DNA of 8,047 bases from an uncultured Eubacteriaceae bacterium (GTDB lineage Bacteria > Bacillota > Clostridia > Lachnospirales > CAG-274): positions 1 to 8,047 of the forward strand of contig CAMNCZ010000029.1 in assembly GCA_946534775.1 (NCBI GenBank), given 5' to 3'. The notes beneath the pieces are model-generated. The model made no database searches and had not been told where the DNA came from. It worked only from the letters and a program-made list of their open reading frames with translations. This document shows positions 1 through 7,100 of the stretch, piece by piece; position 1 is the stretch's first letter; every line of letters starts with the position of its first letter. Made by a program: the position numbers and the translations under genes.

Positions 1-1017
1 AAATATGAAAAAAATGTCGAGGGTCACGGCTTTAAATATATGCACGGTTACTCAAGCACGGATTTTACGGGCTATCACGTTTACGACGGCGAAAAACTCG
101 CAAAACTCGATCACGAAAGCGAGTTTATAATAGAAAACAAGGAAGATATGCCCGTGCTTGACGGCGCGGAGGCTTGCTATCCGCTTTACTGCGCTGTTGC
201 AAAGGCCATATACCGCGATATAGACAAGATCGAAAAAGAGGCCTTGGAAAAAGACAGTACCGAGGAGAATATATTTATAGTACATTCATCGCCAAACGGC
301 GAAATAGTTACATTTACAAATACGTTACAGGCTTATAACAATCTTGTGCGGGGTGATGTGGACTTGGTTTTCGGCGCAAGGCCTTCAAAAGAACAGAAAC
401 TTATGGCGGCGGAGAATAATGAGACTGTGATCAGCGTACCCATAGCAAAAGAAGCGTTTGTCTTTTTTGTGCCGAAGGACAGTGAGATAGACGGACTTAC
501 ATCACAACAGGTCAAAGATATATACAGCGGAAAAATCAAAAACTGGAAAGAGGTCGGCGGCAAAAAACAAAAGATAGTCGCTTTTCAAAGACCCGAAAAT
601 TCGGGTTCGCAGACTATGATGGAGTATTTTATGGGCGATACGCCTTTAAAAGAGCCGCTTCAAGTTGAGGTCGTGCTTGGTATGGGCGATGTTATCGATG
701 AAGTAGTGGAGTACAATGACGAAAAGGGCGCTATAGGCTATTCGTTCAGATATTTTGTAGAGGAGCTGCAAAGCGAAACAAATGTTAAACTGCTTAAAAT
801 AGACGGTGTTGAACCTACGCTTGAAAATATCGAAAACGGTACATATCCGCTTTGCGTTGATTTGGTCTGCGCAAAACTTAAAAGCAACGATAAAGAAAAT
901 GTCCAAAAAGTGCTTGAATTTCTTTTGTCCGACGATGGGAAAGATATAATAAGAAAAACAGGCTATGCGCCCGTTAAAGATACGGAAATTCGGGAGATAG
1001 AAGAAAGGATAGACTAA
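1..1017 (+). CDS. PstS-like periplasmic-binding-protein-fold solute-binding protein, 5' end missing
   Basis: The frame is open from base 1, so the gene starts outside the window; the ATG at 40 is internal, since codons from 1 to 39 read through without a stop and no ribosome site precedes it. The 338 visible residues resemble phosphate-binding PstS-type proteins. DGAEACYPLY (nt 160-189) matches the usual 'DGStatyPL' phosphate-loop segment, LVFGARPSKEQ (nt 364-396) the 'DIg.ssRp' segment, and LTSQQVKDIYSGKIKNW (nt 496-546) the very typical 'lt..ql.dIfsGkitnW' block. ENSGSQ (nt 595-612) sits where PstS has GSGT, and GAIGYS (nt 727-744) is the late conserved loop. The serine/threonine-rich ligand loops are altered (GAEA, SGSQ), so phosphate as ligand is uncertain. 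No pst permease or ATPase gene follows; instead a secreted M13 peptidase lies 39 bp downstream. The signal peptide or membrane anchor would be upstream of the window. The family is well supported; ligand and role are not. Confidence 0.85.
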   Translation, partial: KYEKNVEGHGFKYMHGYSSTDFTGYHVYDGEKLAKLDHESEFIIENKEDMPVLDGAEACYPLYCAVAKAIYRDIDKIEKEALEKDSTEENIFIVHSSPNGEIVTFTNTLQAYNNLVRGDVDLVFGARPSKEQKLMAAENNETVISVPIAKEAFVFFVPKDSEIDGLTSQQVKDIYSGKIKNWKEVGGKKQKIVAFQRPENSGSQTMMEYFMGDTPLKEPLQVEVVLGMGDVIDEVVEYNDEKGAIGYSFRYFVEELQSETNVKLLKIDGVEPTLENIENGTYPLCVDLVCAKLKSNDKENVQKVLEFLLSDDGKDIIRKTGYAPVKDTEIREIEERID

Positions 1018-1042
1018 AAATGATATTCAGAATATAAAAACG

Positions 1043-1050
1043 AAGGGAGA
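1043..1050 (+). promoter_or_regulatory. Ribosome binding site of the M13 peptidase gene
   Basis: AAGGGAGA lies 6 bases before the ATG at 1057 and fixes this start; the ATG is followed directly by a typical signal peptide. No -35/-10 pair is visible in the 39-bp gap, so translation is probably from a message shared with the upstream gene. Confidence 0.75.
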
Positions 1051-1056
1051 ACGCAG

Positions 1057-3396
1057 ATGAAGAAAAAAATATTTGCTTTTTTAACGGTTGCTTTAATGAC
1101 GGCTAATTCCGTATATGCTGCCGACGGCTTTTGGGCCGACGGTGAGTTAAACGCATCGGTGCGCGATGTTTACGGAGAACTGGGGAAAGAAGTGGTATGG
1201 GACGCCGAGACCAAAACTGCGGCGGTTGACGGAAATATTTATATATCGCAGGACGGCATTATCGCAAACGGTGAGAATATCGGCGGCAGGAACGGGATAA
1301 TCGACGGCAGGATGTATGTTGCCGCCGAACTTATCGCAAAAAGTCTCGGTGCGGAATATGTAACGGAAAACGAGAGCGGGATAATCGAGTTTAACGGGGC
1401 GCGTTCCGTGATAAACCCCGCACCTGCCGAAGAAACGGCATCGGATTTTAAATACGGCGGCGGCAAGCCTTGGCCGAATTCAAATTTTAAAGAAAATATC
1501 GACACAAACGTATCGCTGAAAGATAACTACGATATGGCCGTAAACGGCAAATGGGTACTCGAAAACGAGATCCCCGCCGGCTACAGTTGGTATATGACAG
1601 GCTCTGAAAAAGGCCTTGAAATAGAGGATGAAATAAAAAAACTGTATACAGACAAAACGCTTAAAGGCAAAAATGCAGAAATAGTGCAAAGTTACTATTC
1701 GGCATTGCTTGATTGGGATACAAGAGAAGGCTCTCTTGATGATATGGGAGAACTGATAGACAACATAGACAGTTTGCAAAGCATTGAAGAACTGAACGAA
1801 TATATACTGTATACGGACGAAAATATAAAGTATCCCGATTCTCCGTTTTTATCGGTGTATATATCCAAAGATTTTTATAATGCAGATCAATATGCTTTTG
1901 GCATCTCTCCGAATATGCTTATATTGAAAGATGCGGCAGAGTATGACGATATGAGTGAATATGGCAAAAGATTGTATGAGGGGGAAAAAGAGCTTTTCGG
2001 AAAAATAATGACAAGGCTTGGTTACGAAAAGGAAGAGTCCGATGAGTGTTTTGAGATGGCATTGGAGTTTGAAGCACTTGAAGCATCGAAAATACCGACA
2101 GTGGAAGAACAGTATTCTCCCGATATCTTTAAAAAGCTATATGAACATACGGATTACGAAACGCTTTATAAAGCGGCGGGCGATTACCCGCTTGAGGAGA
2201 TAGTGAAAAGTTATGGCTTTGAAGGTTCAAAATCGGTTTTGGAAGAAATACCGGGTTATACGGAATATTTTGGCAGCATATATAATGAAGACAATTTTAA
2301 AATAATTAAAGCAGATATGATCGTAAACAGCGTTTTGGGTGCGGCGGACGTACTTGACAAACAGACGTTTGACGATTATTTGGATTGTGTGGAATATGTG
2401 AATGGCACGGATAACGTATCTTACGAACAATATGCCATTGGAACGGTAAGACAAGAGTTTGTTGAGCCGACAGCGGAACTGTATCTGCACAAATATCCCG
2501 ATAAAGGTACCAAAGAAAAAGTGGAAACAGTTTGCAAAAATGTAATTGACGAGTATGAACTGATGCTTAAAGAAAATGATTGGCTTACGGAAAAAACAAA
2601 GCAAAAGGCGCTTGAAAAGCTGAGAAGCCTGAAAATAAATGTGGCATATCCGGATAAATTCAGGGACTATTCTTTTATAGATATAAAAGGAAAAAATCTT
2701 GACGAAATAGGCAGTGAACTGTACAATTATTCTATTGAAAAACAGAGAGAGTATATAAACGGCACAGTCGATAAGACCTATTGGGCAGAAAATATGGATC
2801 CTCTTACCATTAATGCATATTACGACCCAACCGATAACTCGATAAATATTCTTTATGGCCAGATATTGAGTCAGTACGATCCGTCATTGAGTGATGAAGA
2901 ACTTTACGGCGGATTGGGCGTGGTAATAGGTCACGAAATATCGCATGCTTTTGATCCGTCGGGGGCGCAGTTTGACAAAGACGGAAATTTCAGCAATTGG
3001 TGGAGCGAAGAAGACAATGCTGCCTTTAAGGCAAGAACACAAAAACTTATAGATTTCTATGATAAAATAGTGCCATATAACGGTGTAAACTGTAGCGGCA
3101 CTGCCGTACAAGAGGAAGCGGTCGCAGATCTCGGCGGTATGAAATGCATTATTCGTATAGCAAATAAAATGGATAATTGCGATTACGATAAGCTTTTCAG
3201 GGCTTATGCGGAAAGCTGGGCGAGTTTGTTAAGGGGAGAGTCGCTGGAGTACCTGTTAAAATACGACACACATCCGTTAGACTACCTGCGTGTGAATATA
3301 GTATTGCAGCAGTTTGATGAGTTTATTGAAACTTACGATATTAAGCCGGGTGACGGAATGTATCTTGCACCCGAAGACAGGATACTTGTATGGTAA
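1057..3396 (+). CDS. Secreted M13 family (neprilysin/PepO-like) zinc endopeptidase with N-terminal stalk domain
   Basis: This 779-aa protein is expected to cleave oligopeptides outside the membrane. Residues 1-21 form a signal peptide (KKK, a hydrophobic core, then VYA before ADG) with no lipobox cysteine. Residues of about 24-115 resemble the copper amine oxidase N-terminal-like stalk domain (VVWDAETKT; IIDGRMYVAAELIAKSLGAE). The M13 N-terminal domain begins near NYDMAVNGKW (157-166). The catalytic domain has NAYY (586-589, substrate backbone binding), the zinc motif HEISH (626-630, with E627 the catalytic base), and EAVAD (687-691), in which E687 is the third zinc ligand and D691 its support. 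H739 and R745 match neprilysin H711 and R717. The spacings are close to neprilysin (61 residues from first His to Glu, against 63). The chain ends ILVW, keeping the terminal Trp but without the Cys seen in animal members. All catalytic residues are present, so the enzyme is probably active. The peptidase part is of normal length (about 640 aa). The stalk part is richer in G+C than most of the rest of the gene. Confidence 0.95.
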   Translation: MKKKIFAFLTVALMTANSVYAADGFWADGELNASVRDVYGELGKEVVWDAETKTAAVDGNIYISQDGIIANGENIGGRNGIIDGRMYVAAELIAKSLGAEYVTENESGIIEFNGARSVINPAPAEETASDFKYGGGKPWPNSNFKENIDTNVSLKDNYDMAVNGKWVLENEIPAGYSWYMTGSEKGLEIEDEIKKLYTDKTLKGKNAEIVQSYYSALLDWDTREGSLDDMGELIDNIDSLQSIEELNEYILYTDENIKYPDSPFLSVYISKDFYNADQYAFGISPNMLILKDAAEYDDMSEYGKRLYEGEKELFGKIMTRLGYEKEESDECFEMALEFEALEASKIPTVEEQYSPDIFKKLYEHTDYETLYKAAGDYPLEEIVKSYGFEGSKSVLEEIPGYTEYFGSIYNEDNFKIIKADMIVNSVLGAADVLDKQTFDDYLDCVEYVNGTDNVSYEQYAIGTVRQEFVEPTAELYLHKYPDKGTKEKVETVCKNVIDEYELMLKENDWLTEKTKQKALEKLRSLKINVAYPDKFRDYSFIDIKGKNLDEIGSELYNYSIEKQREYINGTVDKTYWAENMDPLTINAYYDPTDNSINILYGQILSQYDPSLSDEELYGGLGVVIGHEISHAFDPSGAQFDKDGNFSNWWSEEDNAAFKARTQKLIDFYDKIVPYNGVNCSGTAVQEEAVADLGGMKCIIRIANKMDNCDYDKLFRAYAESWASLLRGESLEYLLKYDTHPLDYLRVNIVLQQFDEFIETYDIKPGDGMYLAPEDRILVW

Positions 3397-3418
3397 GTAT
3401 TGAATGGTAAGTATTGAA
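3391..3418 (+). repeat. Perfect 14-bp tandem duplication across the M13 stop codon
   Basis: TGGTAAGTATTGAA occurs twice with no gap (3391-3404 and 3405-3418). The first copy holds the last codon (TGG, Trp) and the stop (TAA) of the peptidase gene; the second lies in the trailer before the terminator. It looks like a slippage duplication. It does not change the protein, because the first stop is used. Confidence 0.85.
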
Positions 3419-3435
3419 TAATAAATCGATCATTA

Positions 3436-3479
3436 AAAAAAGACACAAGGTCATCACAAAAAAGCCTTGTGTCTTTTTT
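3436..3479. terminator. Bidirectional intrinsic terminator between convergent units
   Basis: The arms 3436-3450 and 3465-3479 pair over 15 bp with a 14-nt loop; the core is GACACAAGG/CCTTGTGTC (3442-3450 with 3465-3473). The outer A:T pairs give a T-run after the stem on either strand: T3474-T3479 for the rightward message and the complement of A3435-A3441 for the leftward one. It therefore ends both the peptidase unit (stop at 3394-3396) and the ABC exporter unit, whose stop codon (3481-3483) is one base beyond the stem. Confidence 0.92.
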
Positions 3480-3480
3480 A

Positions 3481-5271
3481 TTATTCCGCAAACTGGTTCA
3501 TATACAGGTTGTAATAAAATCCCTTTTGCCGCATAAGTTCGTGGTGGTCTCCGCGTTCTATTATCTCGCCGTCTTTAAGCACCGCAATAAGATTTGCGTT
3601 TCTTATGGTGGAAAGTCGATGCGCGATAACAAAGCTTGTGCGACCTTTCATTAAGGTCAGCATTGCCTGCTGTATTTTTACCTCGGTGCGGGTATCGACA
3701 TTGCTTGTTGCCTCGTCAAGTATCAGTATGGCGGGGTCTGCAAGGATAGTGCGGGCGATGGCAAGCATCTGTTTCTGTCCCTGACTTATGGTGTCGCTGT
3801 CCTCTGATAAGAATGTCTGATAGCCCTGCGGAAGCCTTCGGATAAATTCGTGTGCGTTTGCAAGCATCGCAGCCTCTTTCACCTGCGCCTCGGTAGCGCC
3901 GGGTCGGCCGTAGGCGATATTATCGAATATTGTGCCCGAAAACAGGTATGTATCCTGCAAAACTATGCCAAGACTGCGGCGCAGCGACGACATTTTTATA
4001 TCGAGTATATCCGTATTGTCAATGGATATCCTGCCTTTTTGTATATCGTAAAACCGTGTCAGCAGATTTATTATCGTGGTTTTGCCTGCGCCCGTAGGGC
4101 CTACAAGGGCTATCGTTTGCCCCGGTTTTGCATAAAGATTTATGTTTTTAAGTATCGGTGTACCTTCAACATAAGAAAAATCCACGTTTTCAAAATCCAC
4201 ACGGCCTTTTATGTCCGTAAGTTCCACTGCGTTTTCCCTGTCCGCGGGTTCGGGTTCGACAGCCATTACATCAAAAATACGTTCAGCGCCCGCAACCGCC
4301 GATAAAAGGCTGTTAAACAGCTGTGCTATTTCGCTGAAAGGCCTTGCAAACTGCCTTGAATACAGCAAAAACGATGTGATTATGCCAAGCGGCACATTGA
4401 AAAGCGCGCCCATTACCGCCACAAAACCGTAGCCAAGGCTGTTTATAAAGGTGGAAACGGGGCCCATAACGCCCGATATTACCTGCGCTTTTACGCCGAT
4501 ATCCCTCAGTGCGGTATTTGATACATTTAATTTTTGCTTTATATCTTCTTCTTTTACAAAAACTTTTATTACCTTTTGGCCCGTTATATTTTCCTCGACT
4601 ATGCCGTTAAGGTCGCCAAGCGCTTTTTGCTGCTGCTTGAAATATATGCGGGAATGTTTGGTTATAAAATTTGTTGCCGCAATAAGCAGAGGTACTGTAA
4701 CTACCACAACAAGCGTAAGCAGCGGGCTTAAATAAAGCATAAACCCGATTATGCCCACAATTGTGACTGTACTTGATATAAACTGCGTAATGCTGACATT
4801 AAGTGCGTTTGATATGGTGTCAACATCGTTTGTGATGCGGCTCATAATATCGCCGCGAGGTGTCGTGTCAAAAAATTTAAGCGGCAAAAGCTGGAGTTTT
4901 TCAAACAGATCGCGTCTTATATCGGCTACGGTGTGCTGCGCCAGGTTTACGGACAGCTGAAGCTGCGCCCAGCTGAAAAACGCCGAAAGTACATATACCA
5001 GCATAAGCCTTATAAGCATACGTCTAAGCCCGTAAAAATCGCCCGGGAGTATATAGCCGTCAATTGCCGTCCCTATCATACTTGTGCCCCTTAAATTTAT
5101 AAGGGTGGAGGCGATAACAAAAAATATCACCGCAAAAAGTTTTATGCCGTGCCTGCCTACATAAGCCCAAAGTTTTTTCAGCGTTTTGCCGATGTTTTTT
5201 GGTTTTTCAACGGGGCGGCCGCGGTCGTGTCTGCCGCTGCGGGGCATACCCGTCGGTGCGTTTGATGCCAT
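3481..5271 (-). CDS. Heterodimeric ABC exporter subunit with catalytic ATP site (BmrD/TM288/YfiC-like)
   Basis: This 596-aa half-transporter has a six-helix membrane domain (about residues 44-310) followed by an ATPase domain. The basic N-terminal tail (residues 1-30, rich in Arg, Gly and Pro) is typical of this subunit in Clostridia. The ATPase has Walker A GPTGAGKTT (391-399), Q-loop Q439, Walker B ILILDE (515-520) with catalytic Glu E520, and H-loop H551. Its signature is ISQGQ (495-499) instead of LSGGQ, as in TM288-like partners. Paired with the neighbouring gene product, its Walker motifs face that subunit's intact LSGGQ and form the single hydrolysing site. Its ATG (5269-5271) directly follows the TAA of the upstream gene, so translation is probably coupled and the subunits made in equal amounts. 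Known relatives export drugs and other hydrophobic compounds; the substrate here cannot be read from the sequence. An earlier start is unlikely given the strong ribosome site. Confidence 0.95.
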   Translation of the reverse strand: MASNAPTGMPRSGRHDRGRPVEKPKNIGKTLKKLWAYVGRHGIKLFAVIFFVIASTLINLRGTSMIGTAIDGYILPGDFYGLRRMLIRLMLVYVLSAFFSWAQLQLSVNLAQHTVADIRRDLFEKLQLLPLKFFDTTPRGDIMSRITNDVDTISNALNVSITQFISSTVTIVGIIGFMLYLSPLLTLVVVVTVPLLIAATNFITKHSRIYFKQQQKALGDLNGIVEENITGQKVIKVFVKEEDIKQKLNVSNTALRDIGVKAQVISGVMGPVSTFINSLGYGFVAVMGALFNVPLGIITSFLLYSRQFARPFSEIAQLFNSLLSAVAGAERIFDVMAVEPEPADRENAVELTDIKGRVDFENVDFSYVEGTPILKNINLYAKPGQTIALVGPTGAGKTTIINLLTRFYDIQKGRISIDNTDILDIKMSSLRRSLGIVLQDTYLFSGTIFDNIAYGRPGATEAQVKEAAMLANAHEFIRRLPQGYQTFLSEDSDTISQGQKQMLAIARTILADPAILILDEATSNVDTRTEVKIQQAMLTLMKGRTSFVIAHRLSTIRNANLIAVLKDGEIIERGDHHELMRQKGFYYNLYMNQFAE

Positions 5272-7005
5272 TTACTCCACCTCCGTTTCAAGATTTGTCT
5301 GTGTTTTGTATATCTCGCTGTAAATGCCGTTTTGTGAAAGCAGCTGATCGTGCGTGCCCTGTTCGGCAATTTTTCCGTTGTGTATAACGATTATTTTATC
5401 TGCATTCATAATTGAAGAAACTTTCTGCGCAATAATTATCTTTGTTGTGTTGCCAAGCCTTGTTGCAAGGCCCTCGCGTATCTTCTTTTCGGTGCCCGTA
5501 TCAACTGCACTTGTGCTGTCGTCAAATATAAGTATCTTAGGCTTTTTAAGCAAAGTTCTTGCTATTGATATACGCTGCTTCTGGCCGCCGCTTAAATTTA
5601 CGCCGCCCTGTCCCAGCTGTGTATCAAAACCGTCTTTGAAACTTTCTATAAATTCGTCTGCACCTGCGGTTATGCAAGCTTCTTTTATTTCGTCATCGGA
5701 AGCATCTTTGTTGCCCCAGCGCAGGTTTTCTGCAATGCTGCCCGAAAACAAAAGAGCCTTTTGCAGCACTATGCCGATATTTTTTCTTAAATAATCAAGC
5801 GATATTTTTCTTACATCAACACCGTCTATGGTAATGCTGCCGCCCGTAACATCGTAAAGTCTGGGAATAAGGTTGACAAGTGTGGACTTGCCTGCGCCCG
5901 TTTCGCCAAGTATGCCAACTGTTTCGCCGGGTTCTATAGTGAGAGAAATATTTTCAAGCACGGGGTCGCCCGTACTTGCGGGGTAAGAAAAAGTCACGCT
6001 GTCAAAAACTATCCTGCCGTCTGTTATAACGCCGCTTACGGCATCGGGTGAGTCAACAATGTCCGTATCGGTATCGAGTATTTCGTTTACACGGTCGGTG
6101 CAGGCGCGTGCGCGCGATATCATCATCAACAGCATACTGAGCATCATCAGCGACATAAGTATCTGCGTGATATATGTCATATACTGCATCAGATCGCCCG
6201 ATGTCATATCGCCTACGGAAACATAATGTCCGCCGCGCCACACAATAAGCAGCATTGCCGAGTTTAAAACTATCGTCATAAGCGGCAGTGTCATTGTGAT
6301 GGTGCGAAATGCTTTTATTGTGATGTTCATTAAATTGTCGTTTGCTTCGGCAAATTTTTCCTTTTCCTTGTCCTCGCGTACAAAGGCTTTTACAACGCGT
6401 ATGCCCGAAAGGTCCTCGCGCATAACGGTGTTTATCTTGTCAATGCCTGTCTGAACGCGCTTGAACAGCGGAAAACTTAAAGATATGATAACGCTTATAA
6501 AAAATACCATTATAACAAGCGCCGCAAAAAGAATAAGCGTAAGCCGCGGATTTATCGCTATTGCCATTGCAAGACCGCCCGCCATCATAAGCGGCGAACG
6601 CACAAGACCGCGCAGACAAAGCGTAACTATCTGCTGAAGCTGCGTAATGTCGTTGGTAAGCCTTGTTATCATTGACGAGGTGTGAAATTTGTCCAGATTG
6701 ACAAATGAAAACGATTGTATGCGTGCAAACATCTCCTCACGGATATCGGCCCCGAAATACATTGCCGTTTTGCTTGCGTAATAAGCGCAGCCGATGCCGC
6801 CGACAGCACCCAAAAGTGCCGCAATTACCATAAGTATGCCCATTTTTATAATATAGCCGTGATCGCCCGATGCTATGCCTATATCAACGATAAGCGCCAT
6901 TATTTTTGGTATGACCAACTCGCTGCCTACTTCCACAAACATCATTATCGGCGCAAGTATTGCCCATAAAGTATAGGGCTTTATAAATTTTAACAGCTTA
7001 CGCAT
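5272..7005 (-). CDS. Heterodimeric ABC exporter subunit with degenerate ATP site (BmrC/TM287/YfiB-like)
   Basis: This 577-aa half-transporter has six membrane helices (about residues 12-298) and then an ATPase domain. Walker A is GETGAGKST (367-375), Q-loop Q415, and the signature is canonical LSGGQ (471-475). Two catalytic positions are changed: Walker B reads ILIFDD (491-496), with Asp496 in place of the catalytic Glu, and the H-loop His is Gln (Q527 in IIIAQK). The same pair of changes marks the non-hydrolysing subunit of TM287/288 and BmrC/BmrD type exporters, so this is a family trait and not decay. It supplies LSGGQ to the active site of the partner encoded immediately downstream. The ATG at 7003-7005 is preceded by GGAGGAG at 5 bases, and the gene has its own sigma-A promoter. 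The family is certain; the exported compound is unknown. Confidence 0.95.
   Translation of the reverse strand: MRKLLKFIKPYTLWAILAPIMMFVEVGSELVIPKIMALIVDIGIASGDHGYIIKMGILMVIAALLGAVGGIGCAYYASKTAMYFGADIREEMFARIQSFSFVNLDKFHTSSMITRLTNDITQLQQIVTLCLRGLVRSPLMMAGGLAMAIAINPRLTLILFAALVIMVFFISVIISLSFPLFKRVQTGIDKINTVMREDLSGIRVVKAFVREDKEKEKFAEANDNLMNITIKAFRTITMTLPLMTIVLNSAMLLIVWRGGHYVSVGDMTSGDLMQYMTYITQILMSLMMLSMLLMMISRARACTDRVNEILDTDTDIVDSPDAVSGVITDGRIVFDSVTFSYPASTGDPVLENISLTIEPGETVGILGETGAGKSTLVNLIPRLYDVTGGSITIDGVDVRKISLDYLRKNIGIVLQKALLFSGSIAENLRWGNKDASDDEIKEACITAGADEFIESFKDGFDTQLGQGGVNLSGGQKQRISIARTLLKKPKILIFDDSTSAVDTGTEKKIREGLATRLGNTTKIIIAQKVSSIMNADKIIVIHNGKIAEQGTHDQLLSQNGIYSEIYKTQTNLETEVE
5275..5284 (-). 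promoter_or_regulatory. Ribosome binding site inside the end of the upstream ABC gene
   Basis: On the minus strand GGAGGTGGAG precedes TAA-ATG, so the Shine-Dalgarno lies within the last codons (Glu-Val-Glu) of the first exporter gene. GGAGG is 8 bases from the ATG of the second. Zero bases separate stop and start, which favours translational coupling. Confidence 0.85.
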
Positions 7006-7010
7006 TTTTT

Positions 7011-7017
7011 CTCCTCC
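7011..7017 (-). promoter_or_regulatory. Ribosome binding site of the first ABC exporter gene
   Basis: GGAGGAG on the minus strand stands 5 bases before the ATG at 7005 and supports that start. Confidence 0.85.
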
Positions 7018-7025
7018 GTAAAATC

Positions 7026-7042
7026 AGTTTAAAACGTAAACT
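7026..7042. promoter_or_regulatory. Small inverted repeat at the predicted transcription start of the ABC operon
   Basis: AGTTTA-AAACG-TAAACT gives 6-bp perfect arms around 5 bases. It begins 2 bases downstream of the -10 box and covers the expected start of transcription. It could be an operator half of a two-site arrangement with the larger palindrome upstream, or a weak hairpin at the 5' end of the message. It is A+T-rich, and chance occurrence cannot be excluded. Confidence 0.4.
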
Positions 7043-7044
7043 AT

Positions 7045-7073
7045 ATTATACTATATTTGCCAAAACTTGTCAA
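7045..7073 (-). promoter_or_regulatory. Consensus sigma-A promoter of the ABC exporter operon
   Basis: On the minus strand TTGACA (7068-7073) and TATAAT (7045-7050) are separated by exactly 17 bases. Both hexamers match the consensus at all six positions. The start of transcription is expected near 7037-7042, giving a leader of about 32-37 nt before the ATG at 7005. A promoter this strong in front of an exporter suggests that a repressor keeps it in check, and two dyads overlap it. Confidence 0.9.
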
Positions 7074-7076
7074 ATA
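7054..7076. promoter_or_regulatory. Candidate repressor operator over the -35 box
   Basis: TATTTGCCAA-AAC-TTGTCAAATA is a 23-bp palindrome with 10-bp arms, of which 9 pair; the mismatch is C7060 with T7070. It fully covers the -35 hexamer and most of the spacer, a placement that would block RNA polymerase if bound. Its size and symmetry suit a dimeric winged-helix repressor such as MarR or PadR, or a TetR-type protein. No regulator gene is present in the window, so the binding protein is unknown. Confidence 0.55.
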
Positions 7077-7100
7077 CCGCAAAACAATTTCACACCGATC

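Noticed and set aside
40..42. ATG at 40 as the start of the PstS-like gene
   Set aside because: The frame is open to base 1, there is no ribosome site before it, and the protein would lack its export signal; it is an internal Met of a truncated gene.
3376..3396. C-terminal ILVW without the Cys found in animal neprilysins, as a sign of a defective enzyme
   Set aside because: That Cys forms a disulfide in the animal enzymes and is not catalytic; the terminal Trp and all zinc and catalytic residues are present.
3850..4735. Long opposite-strand frames within the ABC genes (for example 3850-4305 and 4451-4735)
   Set aside because: They lie antisense to clear ABC domains, have no ribosome sites or recognisable domains, and are expected shadows in such genes.
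5272..7005. Loss of catalytic Glu and His as evidence of a decaying pseudogene
   Set aside because: The same substitutions are standard in the non-hydrolysing subunit of heterodimeric exporters, the frame is intact, and the partner has the matching changes.
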